The notes beneath the pieces were generated by a model. The model made no database searches. It had not been told where the DNA came from and was given only the letters and a program-made list of their open reading frames with translations. A stretch of 64,000 nucleotides of DNA, from contig JAEXOU010000005.1 of assembly GCA_023439125.1 (NCBI GenBank), forward strand, positions 496,001 to 560,000, read 5' to 3'. The stretch comes from Bacillota bacterium (GTDB lineage Bacteria; Bacillota; Clostridia; Lachnospirales; Lachnospiraceae). The position numbers and the translations under genes were made by a program. This document shows, piece after piece, positions 35,306-44,393 of the stretch (positions are counted from its first letter, which is position 1; each line of letters opens with the position of its first letter).

Positions 35306-35842
35306 TTATTCTATAATATACGCCTTCACAATTTCTCCATAATACGCAATATGATAATCTTTGTTTGCACCTGATGCTAAACTGTCAACACCTTCTGGAT
35401 AATTTTCGCGACGTATGTTGTCTGGAATTGCATTACGATCCTGTAACTGCTTATATCTTATTCTACACTCTAAAGTAAGCGGTAACTCCTTAATTCCAGG
35501 TGCCAAAATTTCATCACTCTCTACTAAAGTCAAACTTAAGTCTTTTATCTTGTCGACATTTGTTCCTGATTTTGTTCCACAATATCCAATAATCTTTTTA
35601 TCATACTCTCCAATTGGAATATTTACTGTAAATTCCCCAGTATCATCTAACTGTTTTCTAGTAAATCGATTTTCCCTTACAAATGTTATAAAGATTGGAA
35701 TACTCCATTCAATCCCAAGTGTTCCCCAGGAGATTGCCATAGAATTAACTTTGTCTCCGGATTTTGTCGTTATTAAGACACCTTTTTGTAAGGCTTTCAT
35801 AATGGTTTCGGTATAATCAAAAACATTGATTTCCTTTTTCAT
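35306..35842 (-). CDS. Flavin reductase family protein
   Basis: A 178-residue FMN-binding split-barrel protein. The ATG at 35842 follows AAAGGAGTTC. Typical features are VLITTKSGDKVNSMAISWGTLG (flavin site), FVRENRFTRKQLDDTGEFTVNI and GYCGTKSGTNVDK. Such proteins transfer electrons from NAD(P)H to FMN or act as flavoredoxins in anaerobes. Single-gene unit; partner unknown. Confidence 0.88.
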   Translation of the reverse strand: MKKEINVFDYTETIMKALQKGVLITTKSGDKVNSMAISWGTLGIEWSIPIFITFVRENRFTRKQLDDTGEFTVNIPIGEYDKKIIGYCGTKSGTNVDKIKDLSLTLVESDEILAPGIKELPLTLECRIRYKQLQDRNAIPDNIRRENYPEGVDSLASGANKDYHIAYYGEIVKAYIIE

Positions 35843-35942
35843 GTTATCTGAACTCCTTTTCTTTATCATAATTCTTTAATTAAACCAGTATTAAGCTCAC
35901 TTGTGATTTCTCAGTTAGCGCTTCCTGTTTCAATGTATCGAA

Positions 35943-36704
35943 CTACATCTCTACTTCATAAATGATATATTCATGGTCAAATTCATACCCCAATTTTTCG
36001 GCCAAGTGAACCGAGGCTAAATTCTGTGCATCCCAACTTGGATATAATCCGCGCTTTAAGCATTCTAAGATTAGTGCTGAGCAAACAGACGTTGCCAAAT
36101 GTTTTCTTCGTTCCTCCTCTTTTGTATCAACCTCAATTTCTATCCCCTCTTTATAGCTCGTATAGGAAGAAGCCCCTGCAACTATCTCATTATTTTTTAA
36201 TACAACCATTCCTAGACCATATTCTAAGTATTTGTCTTTGGACTCAAACACCGAGACAAAATCACTCGTCCATGGATTTTTTAAACACTGATCATATAGA
36301 TCGCCATCAATCATCTTTAAGGTATATTCCTCGGGAAGTTCATCTCTATATCCTTCAAGCAACTTTTGGTCAAAAACAGTATTTTTCTTAATGGCATATC
36401 TGCTTGCTCTCTTTGAATTATGGGGATAACATTTTTCAATTAATTTAACCCACTCTTCATTCTGTGGAGTCATTATAATAAATCCGTTAGGTTTGTTTCG
36501 TACCAATTCTTCACATGGTACTCCTGCATAAAATACAAAAACACCAACCCATGCCATTGCAGACTTTGGATTTTCTAAATCCGTTACATAGATCTTCCCC
36601 ATTACCTTCTGTAAACAAGAATAAATTAATGTCTCCTCCCAACCTTCAAACAACGGTTTTACAGTATCTGTGTTTGCTACCTCATAAATCATGGCTTTGA
36701 CCAT
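35943..36704 (-). CDS. GNAT family acetyltransferase (GNAT_acetyltran, PF12746-like)
   Basis: A 253-residue protein. The C-terminal half holds the GNAT fold: IVAGASSYTSYKEGIEIEVDT, EERRKHLATSVCSALILECL and WDAQNLASVHLAEKLGYEF. The N-terminal half is the helical domain characteristic of the PF12746 group. A relative lies at 56482-57303 in this window. Substrate is unknown. Confidence 0.82.
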   Translation of the reverse strand: MVKAMIYEVANTDTVKPLFEGWEETLIYSCLQKVMGKIYVTDLENPKSAMAWVGVFVFYAGVPCEELVRNKPNGFIIMTPQNEEWVKLIEKCYPHNSKRASRYAIKKNTVFDQKLLEGYRDELPEEYTLKMIDGDLYDQCLKNPWTSDFVSVFESKDKYLEYGLGMVVLKNNEIVAGASSYTSYKEGIEIEVDTKEEERRKHLATSVCSALILECLKRGLYPSWDAQNLASVHLAEKLGYEFDHEYIIYEVEM

Positions 36705-36774
36705 TCCTTTCTATAAGTAAGTATTCTTTAGTTGTACGATTTTACAATATGTACCTAATAATGAATTATCATTT

Positions 36775-37542
36775 TCATTTCTTGAGTATTCTTTTTAAAT
36801 ATTCAACATCTAACACAAGATTCACTGTCTCAAAGTTTCCTTTATAAAACACTGCCCAGTTATTAAAAACGCATGGTAATTCCTTTGCCTTTTGTAGCGT
36901 ATCCACATGAATGAAAGATACCGAAACGTCATTTGATTCACAATACTGCTTTATGATCTCAATATTTTGATAGACATAAGGGCACTGCATATCGTAATAT
37001 ATTGTAAGCTCTTTACTTTCAATCTTTTCTTTCTTAGCATTTTCGGTAAACTCTGGTTTTGTTCCATCAAAAGAAAGGGCTAGTAATTCATATTCATTCG
37101 TGGTAGTATCCACAACTTCAAAACCGAAACTTTTTGCAAATGATTGATCCGTAAGCCATCCTTTTTGTTTTTTAGCTCCAAGCATACAAATACCGGATTT
37201 TCCTTTTTCTTTCGCATCAGCGATACAATACTCCATCAGTGCCTTTCCATACCCTTTTCCTTTGTACTTATCAGTAGCCCATAAACAATACACATAATAA
37301 TAGTTGTCACCAGTAATAGGAACCCAAGCTGTTTCAAGAGGAGCATATTCAATAAAGACGGTAGCTTTTTCGTTTAATTTACGAAAAACATGTCCTTCCT
37401 TTAATCGCTCAGAGAGCCATTGTCGTTTCGCTTCTACACCTGGATGTGGCTTTTTCATGCGAATAATACAGCATAGATGCTCATCACTAAGGTTTTCTAT
37501 TGTTAAATTATTAAAATCAGTGTTCTTAGATAAATGTTCCAT
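36775..37542 (-). CDS. N-acetyltransferase with YoaP-like C-terminal domain
   Basis: A 255-residue two-domain protein. Residues ~1-150 are a GNAT domain (YCLWATDKYKGKGYGKALMEY acetyl-CoA site), followed by a thioredoxin-fold-like domain with YYDMQCPYVYQNIEIIKQYC and a VFNNWAVFYKGNFETVNL segment. This layout matches Bacillus YoaP. The CP...motif in the C-terminal domain may be redox- or ligand-binding; substrate is unknown. It ends 70 nt before the next acetyltransferase gene downstream. Confidence 0.85.
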   Translation of the reverse strand: MEHLSKNTDFNNLTIENLSDEHLCCIIRMKKPHPGVEAKRQWLSERLKEGHVFRKLNEKATVFIEYAPLETAWVPITGDNYYYVYCLWATDKYKGKGYGKALMEYCIADAKEKGKSGICMLGAKKQKGWLTDQSFAKSFGFEVVDTTTNEYELLALSFDGTKPEFTENAKKEKIESKELTIYYDMQCPYVYQNIEIIKQYCESNDVSVSFIHVDTLQKAKELPCVFNNWAVFYKGNFETVNLVLDVEYLKRILKK

Positions 37543-37563
37543 TCAACCACCTCACAATCATGA

Positions 37564-38115
37564 TTAAATCATTGCAATAAACTCATCTACAATAACTTTT
37601 TCCTTGCCTCCCCAATTTTTCTCTTCTTTTTGCTGAGGCATCTTTGCAAATCCATTATGCATTAATACTTTTGCAGATGGTATGTTCTCTGGCATAACAT
37701 ATGCGTTTACAAAATCAATATCATCCATACTTAACAGATAGTCTTTTAATAAACCTACCGTACACGTTGCAATTCCTTGATTCCAATAAGTCTCATTTAT
37801 TTTATATCCTATTGTCATACAACGCTTTCCTTTTTTATAGTCAAACATCTCTGCTAGGCCAATTAAATGATCTCGATCATTTTTTAAGTAGATGCCTGCA
37901 ATAATTAGCTTTTTCTTTTCAAAATCCCGACCGCCTAGATTTTTAATCGCAGCAAGCAAATTTCCTCTACTTTTCTTATATAAAAAATAAGGAATAAATT
38001 TGTAGATACTATCATTATCTGTTATTTCAGAAAGAGCATCTACATCTGCCTCAACCATCTTCCTGATTTCTATTGTATGATCTTGAAGGTATGGAAACTC
38101 TTCGTATATAAGCAT
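37564..38115 (-). CDS. GNAT family N-acetyltransferase (RimJ/RimL-like)
   Basis: A 183-residue protein; the ATG at 38115 has AGAGG at a proper 6-nt distance, better than the further-upstream ATG. Features are TIGYKINETYWNQGIATCTVGLL for acetyl-CoA binding and VNAYVMPENIPSAKVLMHNGF for motif B. Typical of RimJ/RimL-like enzymes. It lies 21 nt upstream of the YoaP-like gene, so the two acetyltransferases probably form an operon. Confidence 0.85.
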   Translation of the reverse strand: MLIYEEFPYLQDHTIEIRKMVEADVDALSEITDNDSIYKFIPYFLYKKSRGNLLAAIKNLGGRDFEKKKLIIAGIYLKNDRDHLIGLAEMFDYKKGKRCMTIGYKINETYWNQGIATCTVGLLKDYLLSMDDIDFVNAYVMPENIPSAKVLMHNGFAKMPQQKEEKNWGGKEKVIVDEFIAMI

Positions 38116-38154
38116 GTTCATCCTCTTCTTTCCACACATGAATTTAATACTAGT

Positions 38155-38186
38155 AGAGCAGTACCGTTACATTGCAGTACTGCTCT
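38155..38186 (-). terminator. Hairpin at the end of a response-regulator remnant
   Basis: A perfect 10-bp stem AGAGCAGTAC / GTACTGCTCT with a 12-nt loop. It follows the receiver-domain remnant on the minus strand; the U-tract is poor. Confidence 0.45.
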
Positions 38187-38320
38187 TACTTATGCTCTTG
38201 TCAATCAAAACCAAATCAAAGCTGTTTTCTTCAACCAATAATAAGGCTTCATTACCGTCATATGCTGTTATTATTTCATACCCTGCATTTTCAAGGACGA
38301 AAATTTTAATTTTATTATAC
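38167..38320 (-). pseudogene. Remnant of a response-regulator receiver domain
   Basis: The minus strand reads FVLENAGYEIITAYDGNEAL then LLVEENSFDLVLIDKSISK before a stop at 38167. This is the helix 1 to strand 3 part of a receiver domain, with the phospho-acceptor Asp in LVLID. The N-terminal acidic pair and everything after strand 3 are missing, and there is no start codon. It is a decayed two-component gene. Confidence 0.7.
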
Positions 38321-38616
38321 CATAAATCCAATACATGGCAACGAGCAAATGGGTTTACCTACCCTCACTACCCAATAGTAACAAAACACCATTTATTGAT
38401 CTAATATCTCATAAAATTTTCTGTGCAAAGAGCAATCTTTTATACAATAGAGCAACCTGCTACCTGATCAATGAGTAGATTTTTGAAAATTATTGAAGAA
38501 TTTAACAAGATTTTCGTTGCTTTATTCGACATATATCACTATAATAGTAAAAGAATTCGATGGTTTTATGTCGAACCAATAATACAAACGATAGTTTCAA
38601 AACAAGAAAGGATATT

Positions 38617-39456
38617 ATGATTAGAATTATTTCCGACACATCAACCCTATTTTCAGTCAACGAAGGCGAGCAATTAGGTATCTACATTTCCCCATTATCA
38701 GTTACAATTAATAATCAAACATATGAAGAGTTTGTAGATATTGAAACAGAAGAATTTGTTAATATTATCAATCAAGGACATATCCCTTTGTCCTCTCAAC
38801 CAGCTGTTGGACGAGTTGTTGATCTATACAACCGTTTTCCAGAGGATGAAATATTAAATATTACTATGGCAGACGGTCTGTCTGGTACTTACAATTCTGC
38901 GATATTAGCAAAGGATATGGTTGATCATAAAGAAAACATTCATGTAATCAATTCTAAAACACTTTGTGGACCTCATCGCACATTAGTTCAGTATGCCAAA
39001 CAATTAGCAGATAATAATAAGAGCATTACAGAAATTAAAGCGAAGCTAGAGAAAATGATTGAATCCTCTCGCTCCTTTTTAATCCCTTCTGATTTTGATT
39101 ACTTAAGACGTGGTGGACGATTGACTACTTTTACTGCTTTCGTTGGTAAAGCAATTCATTTAGTTCCAATTATGACTTTAACGAAAGATTGCAAACAACT
39201 TCATAACTTTGCGATTAAAAGAAGCTTTACTAAGGCAATTCAAGAGATTATACTTAGTTTCAAAGAAGATAGAGTCGGATCAAATCATAAATTATTTGTT
39301 TCACACTCAGTTGCTCCTACCTTGGCTGAAACAGCACATAAACTATTGAAAGAAACATTCCCACAGACGGATGTTTCCATTCTTAAGTTATCTCCTGCCT
39401 TTACGACACAGGGTGGTCCTGGATGTGTTGCAATTCAATCCATATGTATGGAATAA
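38617..39456 (+). CDS. DegV family fatty-acid-binding protein
   Basis: A 279-residue protein. The ATG at 38617 follows AAAGGA and gives the standard start RIISDTSTL. Other DegV marks are LSSQPAVGRVVDLY, the SGTYNSA loop with LTMADGLSG just before it, PSDFDYLRRGGRL and the C-terminal GPGCVAI. DegV proteins bind a fatty acid and, as FakB, present it to the kinase FakA for phospholipid synthesis. No fakA gene is nearby. Confidence 0.92.
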   Translation: MIRIISDTSTLFSVNEGEQLGIYISPLSVTINNQTYEEFVDIETEEFVNIINQGHIPLSSQPAVGRVVDLYNRFPEDEILNITMADGLSGTYNSAILAKDMVDHKENIHVINSKTLCGPHRTLVQYAKQLADNNKSITEIKAKLEKMIESSRSFLIPSDFDYLRRGGRLTTFTAFVGKAIHLVPIMTLTKDCKQLHNFAIKRSFTKAIQEIILSFKEDRVGSNHKLFVSHSVAPTLAETAHKLLKETFPQTDVSILKLSPAFTTQGGPGCVAIQSICME

Positions 39457-39495
39457 TAATCTTTTATCATAGACGAAATATATTATAACGAACAT

Positions 39496-39533
39496 AAAAA
39501 CCGGGTATCTGCTGATTGCATTACCCGGTTTTA
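39496..39533 (+). terminator. Terminator between degV and the convergent GNAT gene
   Basis: Stem AAAACCGGGTA / TACCCGGTTTT with a 14-nt loop, T residues following. Being symmetrical it can serve both convergent genes. Confidence 0.85.
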
Positions 39534-39593
39534 CTTTACTTATTACTATATTCCTTTCAGACATCTACAATTTCTAGGTACTCCCACTGAATT

Positions 39594-40208
39594 TTATGAC
39601 GGTGTAGTCGTTGGCACGTTATGAGGGTCCCACACCAGATTATATCTTGTAATCCCATTGGAAGCTGTAATTGTGTTGTATAAATTACATCCATAGTGTT
39701 GATAGATTTTCGCGTATTCCGCCATATCTGTGTCGATTAACATTGGAACCATACGATCTTTTGCTTTCCTTTGTGCAAATTCGAATAGTTCCCTTGTTAC
39801 ACCCTGTTTCTGATATTCCTTTCTCACACAAACCATCAAAATTTCTAAATATGTATTTTTAGTATAGGACTCATTCCCATGAATTATCTGCTTAATATGT
39901 CCTAAAAATTTTTTAGTAATCGGAAACGGAAGTCTCCATATTAACTTGAATAACATCTTAATTTGAGGAATCATTTTTTTGTTATCACTATAAGCTAATC
40001 CAATATAACCCCTATGATCATCACTGCAATATAGAGCCTTTGACTCATAGACACAAGTTACACAAGCATCCATATACTTTAAGACTAATTCTTTCCTATC
40101 ATTAATTGTACCAAATTCATGAAATAGATCATTTGTTACAAAGGCTTCTCCTATCTGACTGCTAATCTCTTTTAACTGTTCCTTACTAAGATTTTCAACT
40201 AACTTCAT
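39594..40208 (-). CDS. GNAT family N-acetyltransferase
   Basis: A 204-residue protein from the ATG at 40208 (AGAGGTAAT upstream). The acetyl-CoA site is EILMVCVRKEYQKQGVTRELFEFAQRKA, and motif B is MAEYAKIYQHYGCNLYNTI. It is the third gene of the TetR operon (16 nt after the membrane protein gene). Substrate unknown. Confidence 0.82.
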   Translation of the reverse strand: MKLVENLSKEQLKEISSQIGEAFVTNDLFHEFGTINDRKELVLKYMDACVTCVYESKALYCSDDHRGYIGLAYSDNKKMIPQIKMLFKLIWRLPFPITKKFLGHIKQIIHGNESYTKNTYLEILMVCVRKEYQKQGVTRELFEFAQRKAKDRMVPMLIDTDMAEYAKIYQHYGCNLYNTITASNGITRYNLVWDPHNVPTTTPS

Positions 40209-40224
40209 ATTACCTCTTTCCGTA

Positions 40225-40719
40225 TCAAAGACTGACATTCAATAGCATAACAAAAGCTGCTGCCAAGATACAAACGATAAAGCCAATCACACAACCTTTC
40301 AACCCACCAATGACGTGAAACCATGGACTTTCATATTCTTTTACCATATCTTCAGTGCCTTTTAATCGATAGTGCTGATCGTGGCAAAATAATATCACAT
40401 CTAACACAATAACATCATACCAATTTACAACCATCCAAAGACCATAGCTATACCAAAATCCATGGTAGAAAGTCTTCATCCCCGACAAATAAGTAACTGT
40501 TCCTAGAAATATTACAAACAAAATACTTGCAATTATCTTGGTTGCCCATTTCTTCTGATTCGTTGGTACCTTCCCTTCATACTCAGGTAAGCTCTTAACA
40601 CGTTCGATAATCTTTGTCGGATAACTATAAACCTGCGACAAAGGATCTTTTCTTGTTTTTGGAACAATCATTAAAGTAAAAATCAAACATAAAACAATCG
40701 ATTCGATAAAAAATATCAT
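40225..40719 (-). CDS. Four-helix membrane protein of the TetR operon
   Basis: A 164-residue membrane protein with four hydrophobic segments (about 2-19, 60-80, 88-110, 137-160) and a conserved-looking WYDVIVLDVILFCHD segment. Its start overlaps the TetR gene by 4 nt, so the two are translated together. The family is not one I can name. It is likely the main target regulated by the TetR protein. Confidence 0.6.
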   Translation of the reverse strand: MIFFIESIVLCLIFTLMIVPKTRKDPLSQVYSYPTKIIERVKSLPEYEGKVPTNQKKWATKIIASILFVIFLGTVTYLSGMKTFYHGFWYSYGLWMVVNWYDVIVLDVILFCHDQHYRLKGTEDMVKEYESPWFHVIGGLKGCVIGFIVCILAAAFVMLLNVSL

Positions 40720-41312
40720 CTTTCTTCCTCCCGAAACATGTAATCAAACATCGCTTGAATCATTAGTTGTTGAGTCTCATCCAGTGCATCCTGGTGCATC
40801 TCTGACTTATGTTCATTCAATAAAGAGATGGTTTTCATATAGTTAGCAACCACATGGAAATTAATTCTTGGATTCAGACCTTTTACATGAGCAAATAATT
40901 GTTTCATAATCATATCTTCCTTGATTGAATCCAAGATATATTCTTCTTTACAATTCTCTCTGAGCCACAACATATCTTCTTTCGAAAAGATCGAAAGTAC
41001 ATTGTTTTTTCCTGAGAATGAAAATTTGCTCAGTAATGTCTGAAGCCCTTGTTTATCTAGAAAACCATTCTCTTCAACAAGCCTGTTAATACATTGATAT
41101 ATCTCTTCTTTTCGATAATGAATCAACTCAATCACAAACCGTTCTTTTGACTCAAAAAAATTATAAAATGTACCTTTTGCAATTCCAGCTTTCCCTGTCA
41201 CTTTACTAATCGACATTTTCTTAATGCCAGAACTTGCAATTAATTCTGTGCCTATTTCTAGTAATTTGACTTTTAATGCATCTCTCTGTTCCATTGTAAA
41301 TATTGGTGGCAT
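40716..41312 (-). CDS. TetR family transcriptional regulator
   Basis: A 198-residue repressor. Residues ~10-60 form the DNA-binding helix-turn-helix (ELIASSGIKKMSISKVTGKAGIAKGTFYNFFESKERF). The ligand-binding C-terminal domain is unlike those of known families. It is the first gene of an operon with a membrane protein (4-nt overlap) and a GNAT enzyme. A perfect palindrome overlapping its transcription start is the likely autoregulatory operator. Confidence 0.9.
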   Translation of the reverse strand: MPPIFTMEQRDALKVKLLEIGTELIASSGIKKMSISKVTGKAGIAKGTFYNFFESKERFVIELIHYRKEEIYQCINRLVEENGFLDKQGLQTLLSKFSFSGKNNVLSIFSKEDMLWLRENCKEEYILDSIKEDMIMKQLFAHVKGLNPRINFHVVANYMKTISLLNEHKSEMHQDALDETQQLMIQAMFDYMFREEER

Positions 41313-41327
41313 ACATTCACTCCTTCT

Positions 41328-41391
41328 TTAAATGACCACTTTTATATATATTGGTCATTTAAGTTATATCACATTTCTAATTGAGAGTCAA
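41328..41391 (-). promoter_or_regulatory. Promoter and operator of the TetR operon
   Basis: Minus-strand promoter TTGACT (41386-41391), 17-nt spacer, TATAAC (41363-41368). Directly downstream lies an 11-bp perfect inverted repeat, TTAAATGACCA / TGGTCATTTAA (41328-41338 and 41352-41362, 13-nt spacer), covering the transcription start. This geometry fits TetR autorepression. Confidence 0.8.
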
Positions 41392-41458
41392 TATCATTTT
41401 TGAATATTTTTCCACAATGGTTTTTTTGAATACTTTTCAGTGATTGTATATCGGAAAA

Positions 41459-41545
41459 GAACAAAAGTGTGCTTTGCACACTCTCACGAGCAACACTTTA
41501 CAAGCACGGCTTTTGTTCCGCACCGTAGCGTAGCGTAGTACGCAT
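41459..41545. repeat. Fold-back repeat family B, copy 1
   Basis: Begins GAACAAAAGTGTGCTTtGCACA and ends CAAGCACgGCTTTTGTTCCGC followed by GTAGCG repeats (GTAGCGTAGCGTAGTACG). The arms GAACAAAAG...GTGCTT and AAGCAC...CTTTTGTTC pair with each other. The same unit in reverse orientation is at 50055-50146. No gene is encoded. Confidence 0.7.
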
Positions 41546-41556
41546 CCTGCGGAGCG

Positions 41557-41604
41557 TTTTTCATATACTAGGAAATCCAGTGGAATTTACTAGTATATGA
41601 AAAA
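41557..41604. repeat. 15-bp inverted repeat
   Basis: TTTTTCATATACTAG / CTAGTATATGAAAAA with an 18-nt loop, next to repeat family B. The T and A runs are inside the stem, so it does not look like a normal terminator; it may be a protein-binding or cruciform site. Confidence 0.5.
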
Positions 41605-41774
41605 AAGAGATAATGTGAACCAACATGGTTTTCACTATCCCTTTTATGTACCTATCTTTATAAGATTCCTATTTTATTAATATCTATTACGTTAAAAATT
41701 TCAGAACATCTAACGATTCTAGAAATATCGGTTAGAAATTCTGCAATTGTTATGGATCTACTATAACATAAGAA

Positions 41775-42383
41775 TTAACTCCATTGTCCAGGAAGTTTTA
41801 ATTTCTCCATGTATGGAAACTTCTGATCAAATTCTTCTACTTCATTGCTTGGAAGGTCAGAATATACCTTTGCTTCATAAAACTTTGCGCCTGGATAATC
41901 TAATCCTCCTGGGATTAGCTCATAACCTAAAAAGGAATCCGAATTCTTTCCATCCTCAGTTGTAATCTTCCAATAATCACAAGTATGAAATCCATGTCTT
42001 GGATAATAATCTGGCTCACCAAATATTACAATTCCTCGATAGCCAAGTGCTCTAGCTAGTTTTAAGGTGGTCTCTAGTAATTCTCCTCCAATTCCTTTTG
42101 CTTGATAATCTGGATCCACACACAATGGTCCAAACGTAATGATTGGCACCTCTTGATTATCTTTCTTAAGCCATGATTTTGCATACATAATTAAACCAAC
42201 GATTTTGCCATCTACTTCAGCAACCCGTGTTAGCTCTGGAACATAATCATGATCCTTACGAAGCTTATGAACAAGGTAATGTTCATCACAACCTGGACAA
42301 TGTTTATTCCAAAATGCTCGTTTTGCAACAAGCTCACTAGCATAATAATCCTCTTCTGTTTCTTTTCGAATTAAAATATTCAT
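41775..42383 (-). CDS. GNAT family N-acetyltransferase (YhbS-like)
   Basis: A 202-residue protein. Acetyl-CoA site is GPLCVDPDYQAKGIGGELLETTL, followed by IVIFGEPDYYPRHGFHTC. This matches the YhbS-like group, whose C-terminal part carries the ELIPGGLDYPGAKFYEA motif. Substrate unknown; a C-terminal YPGA segment is typical for the group. Confidence 0.87.
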   Translation of the reverse strand: MNILIRKETEEDYYASELVAKRAFWNKHCPGCDEHYLVHKLRKDHDYVPELTRVAEVDGKIVGLIMYAKSWLKKDNQEVPIITFGPLCVDPDYQAKGIGGELLETTLKLARALGYRGIVIFGEPDYYPRHGFHTCDYWKITTEDGKNSDSFLGYELIPGGLDYPGAKFYEAKVYSDLPSNEVEEFDQKFPYMEKLKLPGQWS

Positions 42384-42409
42384 TCATTTCCTCCATTATT
42401 CGTTTCTAT

Positions 42410-42515
42410 CAGATTAGTATATTTCATATATTTATTATCTATCACATTATCATATCTCATATTTACTATCAGATTAATATAATTCATATATGATTTGTTT
42501 CATCAGATTCTATTT
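42410..42515. repeat. Imperfect AT-rich direct repeats
   Basis: Three to four copies of a TATCAGATTAGTATATTTCATAT-like unit begin near 42406, 42440 and 42465, with 2-6 changes each. They lie upstream of the minus-strand acetyltransferase gene at 42383. Confidence 0.4.
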
Positions 42516-42555
42516 AATGTTCAATATAGTTATACCTATGTATCATAACAACTAA

Positions 42556-43059
42556 TTATTCGACTCCAACAACAGGACTTCTTCGTTCCATTAATACAGT
42601 ATTTTGCCAATTTCCGTCCATATCTTTTGCTATTCTCTCCCGATATCCAACCATTCGAAAACCAAATTTTTGATGTAATGCAATACTAGCTTGATTGATT
42701 TGTATGATTCCTGACTGTAATGTCCATATACCGATTTTTTCAGACTCTCGAATTAATGTTTCCATCAATAAGCTTCCAATTTGTTGATTACGAGCCTCTT
42801 CGGCTATATATACACTAACCTCAGCGACGCCTTTATAAACACAACGACTACTGTAAGGGGATAAAGTAATGAATCCTAACACATTGTTTGAATGATCCAC
42901 AGCTACAAAACGACATTCTTTCAGATGCCCTTTATCCCAGTCCTCGTAGCTATATGCTTCTTTCTGAAAGGTAGCACGTTTTGTATTAATTCCTTGTAAA
43001 TAAATTCTTTTGACGCTCTCATAGTCATCTTCTGTTGCTTCTCTTACTGTAATTTCCAT
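42556..43059 (-). CDS. GNAT acetyltransferase, phosphinothricin acetyltransferase-like
   Basis: A 167-residue protein starting after AAAGGAGATT. The acetyl-CoA site is AEVSVYIAEEARNQQIGSLLMETL, followed by QSGIIQINQASIALHQKFGFRMVGYRE. This pattern is that of the phosphinothricin/methionine-sulfoximine acetyltransferase-like (Pat/MnaT) group. In bacteria these acetylate amino-acid analogues; the natural substrate here is unknown. Confidence 0.85.
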   Translation of the reverse strand: MEITVREATEDDYESVKRIYLQGINTKRATFQKEAYSYEDWDKGHLKECRFVAVDHSNNVLGFITLSPYSSRCVYKGVAEVSVYIAEEARNQQIGSLLMETLIRESEKIGIWTLQSGIIQINQASIALHQKFGFRMVGYRERIAKDMDGNWQNTVLMERRSPVVGVE

Positions 43060-43329
43060 GCTATAATCTCCTTTACTTTCTTGAACTGATTATAGCTCTA
43101 GGACCATAAAATTGCAATGTGAAGAAAACTTTTTTTACATCATTATTCTCTATAATTCGAGTCTATAAATATGATAAATTACTGCTGTATTGACAAAGTT
43201 GGCATTAATCCTTCTTTCGTTCTCCATAATATTTTCTTCAAGTTTATGTATAAAGTAGCAAAGTTCTCTTTCCTAAATATTTCTATTCTATCTCACACTT
43301 CTATTATGAATAATTCTATTATGAATGTA

Positions 43330-43989
43330 CTATAATTTTTTCCCAGAACCAAGTTCAAAGTGATATTTTACAATACCAAGATCAATTTTGGAATAGGAAC
43401 CTTTCAAAGCTTTCAGCTCCACTTGGCCATCTACTAAGGAAAAGAGATATCGTTGTTGATTCATTGCAGTTGGAGCAAGCATAGCAGCTTGCATACCCTC
43501 TAGAAACCATGTTGGCATCTCACCTTCTACAGTATATAATTGATTCATATCTCTACTCTTATGTGGAACACCTTGCGTATTACCATAACCAAGGGCAATC
43601 AAACATACTAATTTCTCATTTTTATCTATCGTGATTTGACATTTTCTTTTCTTATAGGTTACTGCAACCCAACAAGTATTTAAACCCAATTTTTGCGCTT
43701 GTAATACTAGTTTTTCACCATAGTAGCCAATTTTTTCATCTAGTAACTCATCTTTTTTACCTACCATAGCGAAATAATTATTGACACCACGGAATTTACC
43801 AAAGTGTGCCATTATCCCTGTGAAGGCTTTTTTATTGTTCGTAACGAGTTGAATATGTAGATTTGCTTTACTGTTGTATATATTTACGGATTGCATTAAC
43901 TGATCGATTGCTTTCTTTGGTATTGGGGTATCCATATAACTGCGAACGGAATGTCTTGATTTCATAATTTCCAGCATGTTGCTATCCAT
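43330..43989 (-). CDS. Nitroreductase family protein
   Basis: A 219-residue flavoenzyme-like protein. The start at 43989 follows GGAAGGAGAATTT. RHSVRSYMDTPIP is the FMN-binding start of the nitroreductase fold, with YYGEKLVLQAQKLGLNTCW and APTAMNQQ also matching. Such clostridial members reduce nitro compounds or quinones, or serve as flavin destructase-like enzymes. Single gene. Confidence 0.85.
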   Translation of the reverse strand: MDSNMLEIMKSRHSVRSYMDTPIPKKAIDQLMQSVNIYNSKANLHIQLVTNNKKAFTGIMAHFGKFRGVNNYFAMVGKKDELLDEKIGYYGEKLVLQAQKLGLNTCWVAVTYKKRKCQITIDKNEKLVCLIALGYGNTQGVPHKSRDMNQLYTVEGEMPTWFLEGMQAAMLAPTAMNQQRYLFSLVDGQVELKALKGSYSKIDLGIVKYHFELGSGKKL

Positions 43990-44393
43990 AGGAAATTCTC
44001 CTTCCAATTTATTCTAATTTTATCTTACTCATCATACCACAAATTATTAAAATTTCTATCAATACCGTTCGACAAGTATTGTAATAAAGTGACAAAATAT
44101 AAATATACTGAATCATCTTATCTATTTCTGTTTGAAGTTGTCAAACATTATAAAATAAAATAATTCAGTTAATCAATTTATCATTCCATATAGACATTAT
44201 TTAACATATTATACATCGAATCAATTGTAAAATATTGTATATATTTTAGCAATATGCTATATTGATATTATCTTATCATTTACAAAGACGAATGATTAAA
44301 AAGTAAGTATTCAATAGCAGATATTCTATATTATCCATATAAAAAGAAAGGAGTATGATGTTTTTTGTGTCAATAAACATCAAATAAGGCATG

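Noticed and set aside
44355..44390. Leader peptide MMFFVSINIK before the DUF4832 gene
   Set aside because: GGAG is close to an ATG, but nothing else supports regulation by it; may only be chance overlap.
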